Below, one piece after another: positions 18,271 through 27,761 of a DNA stretch of 64,000 nt; positions within the stretch are counted from its first letter, which is position 1; every line of letters begins with the position of its first letter. The notes beneath the pieces were generated by a model. The model made no database searches. It worked only from the letters and a program-made list of their open reading frames with translations, and was not told the DNA's origin. The position numbers and the translations under genes were made by a program. Source of the stretch: Paraglaciecola sp. MB-3u-78 (GTDB taxonomy: Bacteria > Pseudomonadota > Gammaproteobacteria > Enterobacterales > Alteromonadaceae); the NCBI RefSeq assembly GCF_002835935.1, contig NZ_PJCF01000002.1, positions 310,001-374,000 on the forward strand. Direction: 5' to 3'.

Positions 18271-19158
18271 TATTACTCTCTCTTAATTGCAGATATTGAT
18301 GGGTAAGTAGGTCAACTAGCTCATAATCACATGTCACAGATTTTAACCTTAAAATTTCGGTAATGCGTAATGGTGTCATAGTACGGAATTAGAGATGGGT
18401 ATAATACGCGATTTCTCCTTGATTTTTATTATATTTATCATCATTAATGTTATGAAATTGTTATAAGATTCAACATCTACTAGTTGTATCTTTTTGAATA
18501 CACTTGAGTGTCTGTTTTTTGACGTTTTAACTTTTATGCCACTGGATCACCCTCAGATCATTTCATTGTTTTAAAAACAATCAATTCAAAATGAAAAAAT
18601 AATCCCTGTGTTTTAATATATTTTTATATTTCTGTTTAAAAACAACACACAACAGAAATTCAACACAAGTTACGCCGAAGTTTTTCTTTGTCTGCGAAAC
18701 TCAACAAAACCATAAACATTTGATTTAAATGTATTTTTTAAATTACCTTGATAATTTCAACTTCCACTATTGACATTTAATTGATCAGTATTCACATACT
18801 TTAAACAATTTAATCCACAAGGTTATCCACAGGTTTCGTGGATAACTACCCTCGCCCTTTATTTGGCGTACATTGACACCACGGTGTGGTTTTATTTTAG
18901 TTGGTGACCACTAACCTATCCATGGCTGACAAAGGTTACACTTTCATGAAATACTGGCAATACATACAGTAATCAATAAATCATTAATAACAATTAGCTA
19001 TAACGGACTGGAAAAATAGTCTTTGATGTATCATCAAATAGACAAACTAAAATCGAACAATTTTAACGCAATAAAAATGCGTTTTTTCATATCTGTTGGT
19101 AATACGCACAGATTGAGTGAAGGTTTATAAAAATATAGTAAAAACCTCACTTTGAGTG
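18271..19158. other. Long AT-rich intergenic region upstream of MATE-uvrB and tRNA-Asn
   Basis: About 890 bases without a convincing gene. The left part must carry the MATE-uvrB promoter. From 18400 to 18800 the sequence is very AT-rich. A cluster of DnaA-box-like 9-mers lies at 18811-18845. ACCAC-GGT-GTGGT followed by TTTATTTT near 18878 and AGTGA-A-GGTTT / AAACC-TCACT near 19117-19152 can form hairpins and could bound a small RNA, but I see no further support. Confidence 0.5.
18811..18845. promoter_or_regulatory. Cluster of three DnaA-box-like 9-mers
   Basis: TAATCCACA (18811-18819), a perfect consensus TTATCCACA (18823-18831), and an inverted CGTGGATAA (18837-18845, reverse complement TTATCCACG). 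Two are direct, one inverted, within 35 bp, next to a very AT-rich stretch. In E. coli the DnaA-reactivating site DARS1 has three such boxes and lies in the bioD-uvrB spacer; here the cluster lies upstream of the MATE-uvrB pair. Confidence 0.55.
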
Positions 19159-19187
19159 TTGACAGCGAGCGGTATGCTCATTATTAT
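19159..19187 (+). promoter_or_regulatory. Strong promoter for tRNA-Asn genes with GC-rich discriminator
   Basis: Consensus -35 TTGACA (19159-19164), 17-bp spacer, -10 TATTAT (19182-19187), followed by TCCGCCCCG. A GC-rich discriminator after the -10 is the signature of stringently controlled stable-RNA promoters. An A/T-rich stretch upstream could act as an UP element. Confidence 0.75.
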
Positions 19188-19249
19188 TCCGCCCCGTTGA
19201 AAAGCCACCTAGTTTTTAACTAAGTAGCGTTTTAACGGTAGTATAATGT

Positions 19250-19326
19250 TCCCCCTTAGCTCAGCTGGTTAGAGCGACGGACTGTTAATCCGCAGGTCCC
19301 CTGTTCGAGTCGGGGAGGGGGAGCCA
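19250..19326 (+). tRNA. tRNA-Asn (GTT), copy 1
   Basis: 77 nt including encoded CCA. Acceptor TCCCCCT / AGGGGGA pairs fully; D-arm GCTC-AGCTGGTTA-GAGC; anticodon loop CTGTTAA with anticodon GTT; T-loop TTCGAGT between CCCTG and CGGGG. The outermost anticodon-stem pair is A-C. Identical to copy 2. Confidence 0.96.
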
Positions 19327-19382
19327 ACTTATACTGATAGTTAAATATTTTTCGTAGAATAATATTTAATCAGAAATTGAAT

Positions 19383-19459
19383 TCCCCCTTAGCTCAGCTG
19401 GTTAGAGCGACGGACTGTTAATCCGCAGGTCCCCTGTTCGAGTCGGGGAGGGGGAGCCA
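19383..19459 (+). tRNA. tRNA-Asn (GTT), copy 2
   Basis: Identical to copy 1 over all 77 positions, 56 bases downstream, also with encoded CCA. The two are probably cut from one transcript starting at the promoter near 19195. No separate promoter or clear terminator is seen. Confidence 0.96.
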
Positions 19460-19623
19460 ATTCAATGTGTAGGTATTTCTCCACTTATTACCGCTAGTTA
19501 TCGACTCTTATTTCAATAATAAACACCTTATAGTAATAAACTTTCGAATATCGAGTTGTTAATGGTCACTTAAATAAAGATAATAACGGCGCATTAATAA
19601 CTCCTGGCTAATATCCACTTTAC

Positions 19624-20205
19624 ATGACCGAATTCTTACTATTATTAATTGGTACCGTCCTGGTGAACAACTTCGTGTTGGTTCAATTTTTAGGCTTGTG
19701 CCCATTTATGGGAGTATCAGGGAAGTTAGAAACGGCTATTGGCATGTCTATGGCCACGACCTTTGTGTTAACGCTTGCCTCTCTTTCCAGTTATCTAGTT
19801 GAACATTATATATTGTTACCACTTGGCATCGGCTATTTACGTACGCTGAGTTTTATTCTTGTAATAGCCGTGGTTGTGCAGTTCACAGAAATGGTCGTGC
19901 ACAAAACGAGTCCAACCTTATACCGCCTGTTAGGTATCTTCTTACCGCTCATCACTACCAACTGTGCCGTCTTAGGCGTAGCACTGCTGAATATTAACCA
20001 AGAACATAATTTTGTTGAATCTGTTATTTATGGCTTCGGTGCTGCTGTAGGTTTTTCTTTAGTACTCATTTTATTTTCCGCCATGCGTGAACGTTTAGCC
20101 GTCGCAGACGTACCTAAACCCTTTAAAGGGGCCTCTATAGGTATGATTACTGCAGGGTTGATGTCTTTAGCCTTTATGGGCTTTACTGGCTTGGTTAAGT
20201 TTTAA
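19624..20205 (+). CDS. rsxA: Rnf/Rsx electron transport complex subunit A
   Basis: 193-residue inner-membrane subunit with six predicted helices, homologous to NqrE. The start [30 protein letters not shown] is diagnostic, as is [18 protein letters not shown], which contains one of the cysteines placing the intramembrane iron centre. First gene of rsxABCDGE; its stop overlaps the rsxB start by one base. The complex couples NADH/ferredoxin redox chemistry to ion movement and in E. coli also keeps SoxR reduced. Confidence 0.97.
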   Translation: MTEFLLLLIGTVLVNNFVLVQFLGLCPFMGVSGKLETAIGMSMATTFVLTLASLSSYLVEHYILLPLGIGYLRTLSFILVIAVVVQFTEMVVHKTSPTLYRLLGIFLPLITTNCAVLGVALLNINQEHNFVESVIYGFGAAVGFSLVLILFSAMRERLAVADVPKPFKGASIGMITAGLMSLAFMGFTGLVKF

Positions 20206-20771
20206 TGACACTAAGTTTTGCTATTTTAACTGCCTTATTAGCCATAGGCCTGATGGCACTCGTTTTTGGCGTTGTGCTTGGCTTTGCTGCGGTAAAGTTT
20301 AAAGTTGAAAGCGATCCTTTAGTCGAACAAATTGATCAAATTCTGCCGCAAACCCAATGTGGTCAATGCGGATACCCTGGCTGCAAACCCTATGCTGAAG
20401 CAATTGCCAATGGCGACGAAATAAATAAATGCCCGCCAGGTGGCGATGTCACCATAAAAAAACTTGCTGACCTTATGGGTGTAGAGCCTAAATCTTTAGA
20501 TGCGGCACATGGTCAAGAAGATATAAAAAAGGTGGCCTACATTCGTGAAGACGAATGTATAGGTTGTACAAAATGTATTCAGGCCTGCCCTGTTGATGCC
20601 ATATTAGGCGCTGCAAAACAAATGCACACTGTTATTGTAGACGAATGTACTGGGTGTGATCTATGTGTTGATCCCTGCCCTGTTGATTGCATTGATATGA
20701 TACCGGTGGCAAATAGTACCTCATCCTGGCGCTGGGATATCGATGCCATTCCTATAAAGCAAATAGGCTAG
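20205..20771 (+). CDS. rsxB: Rnf/Rsx complex subunit B (ferredoxin-type)
   Basis: 188 residues: one N-terminal membrane helix, then a 4Fe-4S binding motif CGQCGYPGC...CPPGG and two ferredoxin-type clusters, [12 protein letters not shown] and [12 protein letters not shown]. It relays electrons between soluble donors and the membrane subunits. All ligand cysteines are present. It overlaps rsxA and precedes rsxC by 9 bases. Confidence 0.97.
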   Translation: MTLSFAILTALLAIGLMALVFGVVLGFAAVKFKVESDPLVEQIDQILPQTQCGQCGYPGCKPYAEAIANGDEINKCPPGGDVTIKKLADLMGVEPKSLDAAHGQEDIKKVAYIREDECIGCTKCIQACPVDAILGAAKQMHTVIVDECTGCDLCVDPCPVDCIDMIPVANSTSSWRWDIDAIPIKQIG

Positions 20772-20780
20772 ACAGGAATT

Positions 20781-22979
20781 ATGCAAAATAGTTTTGACGA
20801 CATTATTGAGAAACTAGACAACCACGAATTGTGGGACTTCCCCGGAGGCGTATTTCCTGCTGAACGTAAAACACTGTCTAATCAAACCCCAATAGAGAAA
20901 TCACCCATCCCTGAACGCCTATATGTGACAGTTAAACAACATATAGGGGTGGAAGGTCAAATAATTGTTGATGTAGGTCAAAAGGTGCTTAAAGGGCAAG
21001 CATTGACCAAAAGCATGAACCCATTTGCCGTACCCATTCATGCTCCCACATCAGGAGAAATAGCAGCAATCCATAAACATGTGTCAGCTCACCCATCTGG
21101 TTTGCCAGAGCTGACGGTTGAAATAACCAGTGATCAACAAGACAAATGGACTAAGCTGTGCCCCTTGATTGATTATCAAAACAAACCAAAAATGCAAGTG
21201 TTAGCAGCCATTTGTGATGCCGGTATCAGTGGCATGGGTGGTGCTGGTTTTCCAACTCATATTAAGTCGTCACCTAAAAAAGATGTCGAGTTTTTGATTA
21301 TCAACGGTATTGAATGTGAGCCTTATATTACCTCTGACGACCGTTTAATGCGCGAACATGCTTGGCAAATCCGTCAAGGAATCGATGTTTTGTGCCATTT
21401 ACTCAAGCCCAAACATGTATTGATTGGTATAGAAAACAACAAACCTGAAGCCATCGAAGCCTTGCAAGTAGCATGTCGAGAAAACCCCAATTATCGTATT
21501 TGTAGTGTACCGACTAAGTATCCTGCTGGCGGCGAAAAGCAACTTATCCAAGTGTTAACCAACAGAGAAGTACCTGCACAGGGATTACCCGTGGATGTCG
21601 GCGTAATTATGCATAATGTGGGCACTTGTTTTGCCATAGCAGATGCGATTTTTGCTGGCAAACCACTTATCGAACGCGTGGTAACTGTCACCGGTGAGGC
21701 AGTAGAAAGCCCCGGCAATATCTGGGCGCTGATTGGCAGCCCTGTTGCCCACCTATTGGCGCATTGTAAATATAAGCAAGCAGGACAGAAACAGCCCAAT
21801 ATTATTATGGGAGGTCCAATGATGGGCTTTAGTGTGACAAGCGACTTGGTGCCTGTGGTAAAAACCACCAACTGTATTTTGGCACCTACTGACAATGAAA
21901 TCGCGGGTAATAACGAACAGCCCTGCATTCGCTGTAGTGCATGCGCAGATGTCTGCCCCGCTAGTTTGTTGCCACAACAATTGTTTTGGCATTCAAAAGC
22001 CAAAGAATTAGATAAAGCTCAAGATTACAATTTATTTGATTGTATTGAATGTGGTGCTTGTGCGTACGTTTGCCCCAGTGAAATACCTTTAGTTCACTAT
22101 TACCGCATCGCAAAATCAGAAATAAGAGTAGAACAAGAAGATAAACAAAAGTCAGATAAGGCGAGAGAGCGCTTTGAAAAGCGCGAGGCTAGGTTAATAG
22201 CCGAACAACAGACAAGAGACGAAAAACATCGTTTGGCTGCTGAGGCCAGAAAACAAGCCATGGCAAGCAATGGCAATAACGCCAAAGACAAGATTGCAGC
22301 CGCATTAGCTAGAGCTAAAGCAAAAAAACAAAACGCCAGCATAGTGGATGAACAGCCAATAGCGCCAACTAAAGTAGCCCCTGCTAATCAATCAGAGCAA
22401 GAAGCGAAAACTGAAGCATCAGATGTTTCCACAAAAGCAGCCAGTTCAAATCAAAGAGTGCAAGCTGCTATCGCTAGAGCAAAAGCCAAAAAGGCAGCGG
22501 CTGAAGAAGCAGTCACCGAAACTGAGCTAAAAGAGAAAGTCGACGCTGGTGACCTAATAGAAAATAAGCCTGACGTAAAACAACAAGATAATGATGTGAA
22601 ATTAGTTTCAGAGCAATCTCCACAAGCCAAGGTGAATACTCAAGCTGACGTCACTGATAGTCGCCCCACAGCTGATGTTTCCCAGCAACATCAAGAGCCG
22701 AACAAAGCTGACAGTAAACAAGCCAAAATAGCCGCTGCGGTAGCGAAAGCGAAGGCTAAACGTGAAGCACAAAAAATCTCAAACAGTGATACCGCGTCAA
22801 ATCCAGCGCCAGCAGCGAAGGTGAATAGCCCTCAAACTAAGATTTCAGTTGAGCTAGCCAAAACAGAAGAACAACAGATAGACATGAAAAAACGCAGAAT
22901 TGCTGCGGCAGTGGCTAAAGCCAAGGCCAAAAAAGCAGCTGAAATAGCAGCGACCAGCAAAGAAGATAAACCCTCATGA
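20781..22979 (+). CDS. rsxC: Rnf/Rsx complex subunit C
   Basis: 732 residues. NADH/FMN-binding subunit with NqrF/Nuo51-like core: [12 protein letters not shown] glycine loop near residue 154, and two 4Fe-4S motifs [12 protein letters not shown] and [12 protein letters not shown] around 375-425. The C-terminal ~280 residues are a low-complexity Ala/Lys tail with at least four repeats of the form (R/K)IAAA(V/L)A(R/K)AKAKK, as in other gammaproteobacterial RsxC proteins but variable in number. It overlaps rsxD by 4 bases. Confidence 0.97.
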   Translation: MQNSFDDIIEKLDNHELWDFPGGVFPAERKTLSNQTPIEKSPIPERLYVTVKQHIGVEGQIIVDVGQKVLKGQALTKSMNPFAVPIHAPTSGEIAAIHKHVSAHPSGLPELTVEITSDQQDKWTKLCPLIDYQNKPKMQVLAAICDAGISGMGGAGFPTHIKSSPKKDVEFLIINGIECEPYITSDDRLMREHAWQIRQGIDVLCHLLKPKHVLIGIENNKPEAIEALQVACRENPNYRICSVPTKYPAGGEKQLIQVLTNREVPAQGLPVDVGVIMHNVGTCFAIADAIFAGKPLIERVVTVTGEAVESPGNIWALIGSPVAHLLAHCKYKQAGQKQPNIIMGGPMMGFSVTSDLVPVVKTTNCILAPTDNEIAGNNEQPCIRCSACADVCPASLLPQQLFWHSKAKELDKAQDYNLFDCIECGACAYVCPSEIPLVHYYRIAKSEIRVEQEDKQKSDKARERFEKREARLIAEQQTRDEKHRLAAEARKQAMASNGNNAKDKIAAALARAKAKKQNASIVDEQPIAPTKVAPANQSEQEAKTEASDVSTKAASSNQRVQAAIARAKAKKAAAEEAVTETELKEKVDAGDLIENKPDVKQQDNDVKLVSEQSPQAKVNTQADVTDSRPTADVSQQHQEPNKADSKQAKIAAAVAKAKAKREAQKISNSDTASNPAPAAKVNSPQTKISVELAKTEEQQIDMKKRRIAAAVAKAKAKKAAEIAATSKEDKPS

Positions 22980-24070
22980 GATTTAGATTAGCCAGCTCTC
23001 CGCATCAGCATATTCGCCGTGATACCGGTCAGGTGATGCGCTTAGTCATTCTCGCATTGGTTCCGGGGATCTTAATGCAAACCTGGTTTTTTGGTTGGGG
23101 TACTATCATCCAGATTGTTCTTGCAATCATAACTGCAATTGTCACCGAAGCCGTCATTTTAGAGTTGCGGAAACGAGATTTTGAGCGTGCATTAAAAGAT
23201 TATAGTGCGGTTTTAGCTGCGATGTTATTGGCAGTGAGCATTCCACCTTTCGCCCCTTGGTGGGTGATTGTGATTGGTACATTTTTCGCCATTGGCATAG
23301 TTAAACAATTGTATGGAGGTTTGGGGTTTAATGTATTTAATCCGGCGATGGCGGGTTATGTCATGCTGTTGGTTTCTTTTCCTGTACAAATGACCCAATG
23401 GCTACCACCGGTCAACCTTGCCCAATATAGTCATAACTTCATGGATGCACTGTACGCAGTCTTTACGGGTTTCAGTGTTGAGGGTTTTAGCCTTGCGCAA
23501 CTCAAAACAGGCATCGATGGCGTGACTATGGCCACGGGGCTAGACACAGTCAAAACGGGAATGGCTCAAGGACTTACCTTCTCAGAAACCATTGAATTTC
23601 CCATTTTTGATAGTGTCATTTCTGGATTGGGTGTGGCATCAAGTTGGATAAGCCTTAGTTATCTACTTGGCGGCCTATATTTACTTAAACAAAAAGTCAT
23701 TAATTGGCATATACCCGTTAGCATGATGACAGGGTTGTTCGTCTGCGCGTTAATAATGTCGTTAGTAGACAGTGATTTATACCCATCCAGCCTATTCCAT
23801 CTGTTCAACGGAAGTATCATTATCGGAGCCTTTTTTATTGCTACCGATCCCGTATCTGCATCGACCACCAATAAAGGTAGAATAATTTTTGGCGCGGCAA
23901 TTGGTGTCTGGGTTTATCTCATCAGAGAATGGGGGGGCTATCCTGACGCCGTCGCTTTTGCCGTTTTGATAATGAATATGGCGGTGCCTTTAATCGATTA
24001 TTATACCCGTCCACGGACATATGGTCATACGTCAAACAAACAAAAACCCATAGACAAGGCTAAGTCATGA
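22976..24070 (+). CDS. rsxD: Rnf/Rsx complex subunit D
   Basis: 364-residue membrane subunit, NqrB-like, about nine to ten helices. [18 protein letters not shown] is diagnostic. DGVTMATG around residues 181-188 carries the threonine that receives covalent FMN in this family. [14 protein letters not shown] is a second conserved loop. Overlaps rsxC and rsxG by 4 bases each. Confidence 0.97.
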   Translation: MRFRLASSPHQHIRRDTGQVMRLVILALVPGILMQTWFFGWGTIIQIVLAIITAIVTEAVILELRKRDFERALKDYSAVLAAMLLAVSIPPFAPWWVIVIGTFFAIGIVKQLYGGLGFNVFNPAMAGYVMLLVSFPVQMTQWLPPVNLAQYSHNFMDALYAVFTGFSVEGFSLAQLKTGIDGVTMATGLDTVKTGMAQGLTFSETIEFPIFDSVISGLGVASSWISLSYLLGGLYLLKQKVINWHIPVSMMTGLFVCALIMSLVDSDLYPSSLFHLFNGSIIIGAFFIATDPVSASTTNKGRIIFGAAIGVWVYLIREWGGYPDAVAFAVLIMNMAVPLIDYYTRPRTYGHTSNKQKPIDKAKS

Positions 24071-24807
24071 CAAAAAGTATGCCGCATACTATGACTAAAA
24101 ATGGCCTGATATTGGCGATTTTTGCCATAATCACAACGGGACTGATTGCGCTGACCTACTTTGGTACTAAAGATCAGATTGCTTTGCAGCAACAACAAAA
24201 ATTATTATCCATTCTTAATGCGGTCATTGATGAAAATAGTTATGACAATACTATCCAGTTAGACTGCGCCTTGGTCACTTCAGCTGAATTGTTAGGCTCG
24301 CATCAGCCACAGCATATCTATCGTGCCACTAAACAAGGGCAAGCTGTTGCGGTGGCAATCGAAACGACTGCGCCTGACGGTTATAGCGGGAAAATCCAAT
24401 TAGTGGTGGGCATAACCAGTTCACAAGCAGGTTCGGCCACAGTAACAGGTGCTAGAGTTCTGGCTCACAAAGAGACACCTGGCTTAGGTGACAAAATTGA
24501 TTTGCGTATTAGTAATTGGGTGTTGGACTTCGATAATCAAATTTATAGTGCTGATATCGCCACAAATTGGGCAGTCAAAAAAGACGGTGGCCAGTTTGAT
24601 CAGTTTACTGGTGCCACAATTACCCCTAGGGCAGTCGTCAGCGCGGTTAAGTTAAGTGTTGAATATTACTTAGGGAATCAAGATGCCATTTTTAAGGCTG
24701 CTAATGGCTGTGCTCCACAAAATCCCATGGATAATATCGATGAAATCGCCGTTGCTGACGTTGCTAAAAACGCCGTAGTTAAAAAAGTGAGCCAAATTCA
24801 TGAATGA
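24067..24807 (+). CDS. rsxG: Rnf/Rsx complex subunit G
   Basis: 246 residues, NqrC-like: one N-terminal membrane anchor then a periplasmic FMN-binding domain. The flavinylation motif [14 protein letters not shown] is near residue 180, with the threonine of TGAT as the expected covalent FMN site. [11 protein letters not shown] is also conserved. Tail somewhat longer than E. coli RsxG (206). Overlaps rsxE by 8 bases. Confidence 0.96.
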   Translation: MTKSMPHTMTKNGLILAIFAIITTGLIALTYFGTKDQIALQQQQKLLSILNAVIDENSYDNTIQLDCALVTSAELLGSHQPQHIYRATKQGQAVAVAIETTAPDGYSGKIQLVVGITSSQAGSATVTGARVLAHKETPGLGDKIDLRISNWVLDFDNQIYSADIATNWAVKKDGGQFDQFTGATITPRAVVSAVKLSVEYYLGNQDAIFKAANGCAPQNPMDNIDEIAVADVAKNAVVKKVSQIHE

Positions 24808-25498
24808 GTTTAAAGAGTTAAGCTGGCAAGGGTTGTGGAAAAACAACCCTGCATTGGTACAGCTATTAGGTTTGTGCCCTTTACTTGCCGTAACCGCCAC
24901 CGTTACCAATGGATTGGGTTTAGGCCTTGCCACCACCCTAGTATTGATTGGTTCGAATACCACAGTGTCAATAATCCGCAATTGGGTGCCAAGTGAAATT
25001 CGGATCCCAATCTTTGTGATGATCATCGCTGCATTTGTCACCATAGTGCAGCTATTGATGAATGCCTATACGTTTACACTGTATCAAGCCTTAGGTATTT
25101 TTATTCCACTGATAGTCACGAATTGCGCCATTATCGGACGGGCTGAAGCCTATGCTTCTAAAAATACGGTTGGTAAGTCAGCTTTCGACGGTTTAATGAT
25201 GGGGCTAGGGTTTACTGTCGTATTAGTGTTATTAGGCGCCATGCGAGAGTTATTAGGGTATGGCACCTTGTTTGACGGTGCCAATTTATTATTAGGTGAT
25301 TGGGCAACCGTCTTAAAAATCACGGTGTTTGAAACCGACACCCCGTTTTTATTAGCGATTTTACCCCCAGGTGCTTTTTTATGTATGGGCCTGTTAATCG
25401 CCCTTAAAAACATATTAGATAGCCATATGGAACGCTTGTTTGCCGCAAAGTCTGAAGAAAAAGTGGTGCAACGAGCACGAGTCACGACTGAAAGCTGA
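24800..25498 (+). CDS. rsxE: Rnf/Rsx complex subunit E
   Basis: 232-residue six-helix subunit, paralogous to RsxA and Nqr[18 protein letters not shown] at the N-terminus and [21 protein letters not shown] in the middle are diagnostic, the latter carrying the conserved cysteine for the intramembrane iron centre. Last Rsx gene; nth follows after 65 bases, the same order as in E. coli. Three tandem copies of TACGAGC then TTTTTT lie in the spacer. Confidence 0.97.
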   Translation: MNEFKELSWQGLWKNNPALVQLLGLCPLLAVTATVTNGLGLGLATTLVLIGSNTTVSIIRNWVPSEIRIPIFVMIIAAFVTIVQLLMNAYTFTLYQALGIFIPLIVTNCAIIGRAEAYASKNTVGKSAFDGLMMGLGFTVVLVLLGAMRELLGYGTLFDGANLLLGDWATVLKITVFETDTPFLLAILPPGAFLCMGLLIALKNILDSHMERLFAAKSEEKVVQRARVTTES

Positions 25499-25563
25499 AA
25501 GCCGGTCGCCGCGCGATACGAGCTACGAGCTACGAGCTTTTTTAGAGTATAAATCGATAATCA

Positions 25564-26223
25564 ATGAATAAACACAAACGTTTGGAAATGTTAACTCGCT
25601 TGCGTGATGCTAACCCTCAACCCACTACAGAGCTTAATTACTCGAGTCCTTTTGAGCTATTAATTGCGGTAATCTTATCGGCACAATCTACCGATGTGGG
25701 AGTCAACAAAGCCACAGACAAACTTTATCCTGTTGCTAACACACCACAAGCTATTTATGCCTTAGGTGTGGATGGATTAAAAACCTATATCAAGACCATC
25801 GGTTTGTTTAATGCAAAAGCTGAAAATGTGATTAAAACCTGTGGCATGTTAATTAATCTACATGAGTCAATGGTACCCCAAAATAGAGAGGCACTAGAAG
25901 CCTTACCAGGTGTGGGTCGAAAAACAGCTAATGTGGTATTAAATACGGCTTTTGGCTGGCTAAAAGATAATGAAGGTAGATACTTTATTGCGGTCGACAC
26001 ACACATTCAAAGAGTCGCTAATCGTTCAGGCTACGCCAAAGGTAAAACGGTCGAAGAAACCGAACAAGCCATCATTAAAAACACCCCCAACAAAACTGAA
26101 TTTATGTATGACCTGCATCATTGGTTGATATTACATGGCAGGTATACATGTATTGCCAGAAAGCCTAGATGTGGTTCGTGCATTATTGAAGACTTGTGTG
26201 ATTACAAAGATAAAACCGAATAA
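25564..26223 (+). CDS. nth: Endonuclease III
   Basis: Base-excision-repair glycosylase/AP lyase for oxidised pyrimidines. 219 residues. Helix-hairpin-helix LPGVGRKTANVV carries the catalytic lysine; VDTHIQRVANR carries the catalytic aspartate; the 4Fe-4S ligands are in CIARKPRCGSCIIEDLC. Downstream of rsxE as in E. coli. Marks the end of the core block before the mobile-element island. Confidence 0.98.
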   Translation: MNKHKRLEMLTRLRDANPQPTTELNYSSPFELLIAVILSAQSTDVGVNKATDKLYPVANTPQAIYALGVDGLKTYIKTIGLFNAKAENVIKTCGMLINLHESMVPQNREALEALPGVGRKTANVVLNTAFGWLKDNEGRYFIAVDTHIQRVANRSGYAKGKTVEETEQAIIKNTPNKTEFMYDLHHWLILHGRYTCIARKPRCGSCIIEDLCDYKDKTE

Positions 26224-26812
26224 AAAGCGTTCAAAGTAGTTGTCTCAACACCACTCTGAGTTCTTAAGTCCTGATTGTCAGTAAGAAGCGAGTTGCAGTC
26301 ATACGATTAAGGTCTGCCGACCGTATCAACAACTGATAAAGCGGACAGTTACTGCTATTTAGGCAATTGGCGCTTTGTTCCCAGACTGTGTAATAACTAA
26401 TTTTCCGCCGTTGACAATGCGTTGCTGTGTCAATGAAACAAAGGATTAACCGCAAATCACCATCAATATTCATTGTAGAGAAGGTTTTAAGTCAAAGTTA
26501 AAGACGAAAATCCATAAATTGGAGTTTTTACACAGCCTGTGCCATTTGCAGTCGTTCAACAACATTCATCTGCACTGGTGCTTTTAGTAGTTAGCCGTCG
26601 TAGCAGTTTAGATAAATTTAGTCCCCTTAGAGCGTGATGCAGACATACGGTTGAATCAATCGCGACCGTTAGTTCATCACCTATAAGGGCCGTTGAGTAA
26701 TCTTGGTTAAAGTCAAAAATCGCCTAATAACTGAGGTAACCGATATCAATTTATATCTTCTTTGAAAATCCCACAGATTGGCGGGACAACCACTATTTAA
26801 ATTGATTACGAC
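26224..26812. other. Non-coding stretch between nth and the IS4-family element
   Basis: No gene can be supported. Two short related segments occur, GCAGTCATACGATTAA (near 26294) and GCAGACATACGGTTGA (near 26639), each followed at a short distance by GACCGT; a third relative, TCAGACATATGATTAA, lies near 37263 at the other side of the island. This looks like decayed mobile DNA. Confidence 0.4.
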
Positions 26813-27040
26813 CCGAATGGCACTAACTTAAGGAAATAATTCTTTAATAACAGAAAGTTAAAGTGAAAGGCAATGCCCAAAAAGGCATAAACCGTTGTAA
26901 AATATTTTCACCACAAAAACAACTACAAAAGTACTCTGCCTTCATGTCCATTATCGTAAGCGCTTAATAAACCTACGTCCTTATTCCGACGGGCAATCTG
27001 CTGCATAATTTCCTCATTACAAACGTATGAGGAAAACAAA

Positions 27041-27364
27041 GTGACCGCAACATCAAATTTAAAGCAGGAAGCTCCGCTGTGGCGTGAGCATGTGACTCAG
27101 TGGCGTGACTCAGGTTTAACCCAAGCTGCCTATTGTCGAGATCACGACCTGTGTCCACACAACTTCAGCTACCACAAACGCAAATACTCAACCGCACTGG
27201 TACCCATTAACCACAAACCCTCCGGTTTTGTCAGTGTGCAGCGATTACCTGAGCCGCAACATCATGATCCACTCTCATTGCACTTTACCAATGGTGTTCG
27301 TCTGATAGGTATCACGGCAAGTAACGTGTCAGTGGTTAAACAATTAGCCGAGTTGTTGTCGTGA
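27041..27364 (+). CDS. tnpA: IS66 family accessory protein TnpA
   Basis: 107 residues, GTG start. Helix-turn-helix-like N-terminus WREHVTQWRDSGLTQAAYCRDHDLCPHNFSYHKRK is the family signature. Required for IS66 transposition in studied members. Overlaps tnpB by 4 bases. Confidence 0.88.
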   Translation: MTATSNLKQEAPLWREHVTQWRDSGLTQAAYCRDHDLCPHNFSYHKRKYSTALVPINHKPSGFVSVQRLPEPQHHDPLSLHFTNGVRLIGITASNVSVVKQLAELLS

Positions 27365-27726
27365 GCAAAGTGATGCGTCCAGGTGTGGAGCTCACTCAGG
27401 TTTTTCTTTACCAACAGCCGATTGATTTTCGCAAGGCACACTTGGGATTATCTGCCATCATTGAATGTGAGTTGGGGCACGACCCCTTTGCCGGTCACCT
27501 TTATGCATTCACCAATAAACGGCGTAATAAAATCAAGTGTCTGTTCTGGGAAGATAATGGTTTTGTGTTGTATTACAAAAGCCTGTCAGAGGAAAAGTTC
27601 AAGTGGCCAAAGCGTGATGATAAGGTGATAACACTGACCGGGCAGCAAATTAATTGGCTGCTTGATGGCTATGATATCAGTGCCATGAAAGGTCATAAAA
27701 AGTTGCATTATGAGGCCGTTTTTTAA
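27361..27726 (+). CDS. tnpB: IS66 family accessory protein TnpB
   Basis: 121 residues, the IS66 Orf2 family. IDFRKAHLGLSAIIE, GHLYAFTNKRRNKIKCLFWEDNGFVLYYK and FKWP are diagnostic. GTG start at 27361 overlapping tnpA. Precise role unknown but essential in studied elements. Confidence 0.93.
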   Translation: MSKVMRPGVELTQVFLYQQPIDFRKAHLGLSAIIECELGHDPFAGHLYAFTNKRRNKIKCLFWEDNGFVLYYKSLSEEKFKWPKRDDKVITLTGQQINWLLDGYDISAMKGHKKLHYEAVF

Positions 27727-27761
27727 GGTAATCAATGCGCTAATTTGGTATACTTTACGGC

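Noticed and set aside
18811-18845. Chromosomal origin oriC
   Set aside because: Three DnaA boxes are too few and none of the usual neighbours (dnaA, dnaN, mnmG) is present; a regulatory DnaA site is more likely.
25516-25545. Classical terminator after rsxE
   Set aside because: The segment is a three-unit TACGAGC tandem followed by T; it has no proper inverted stem, so termination is unproven.
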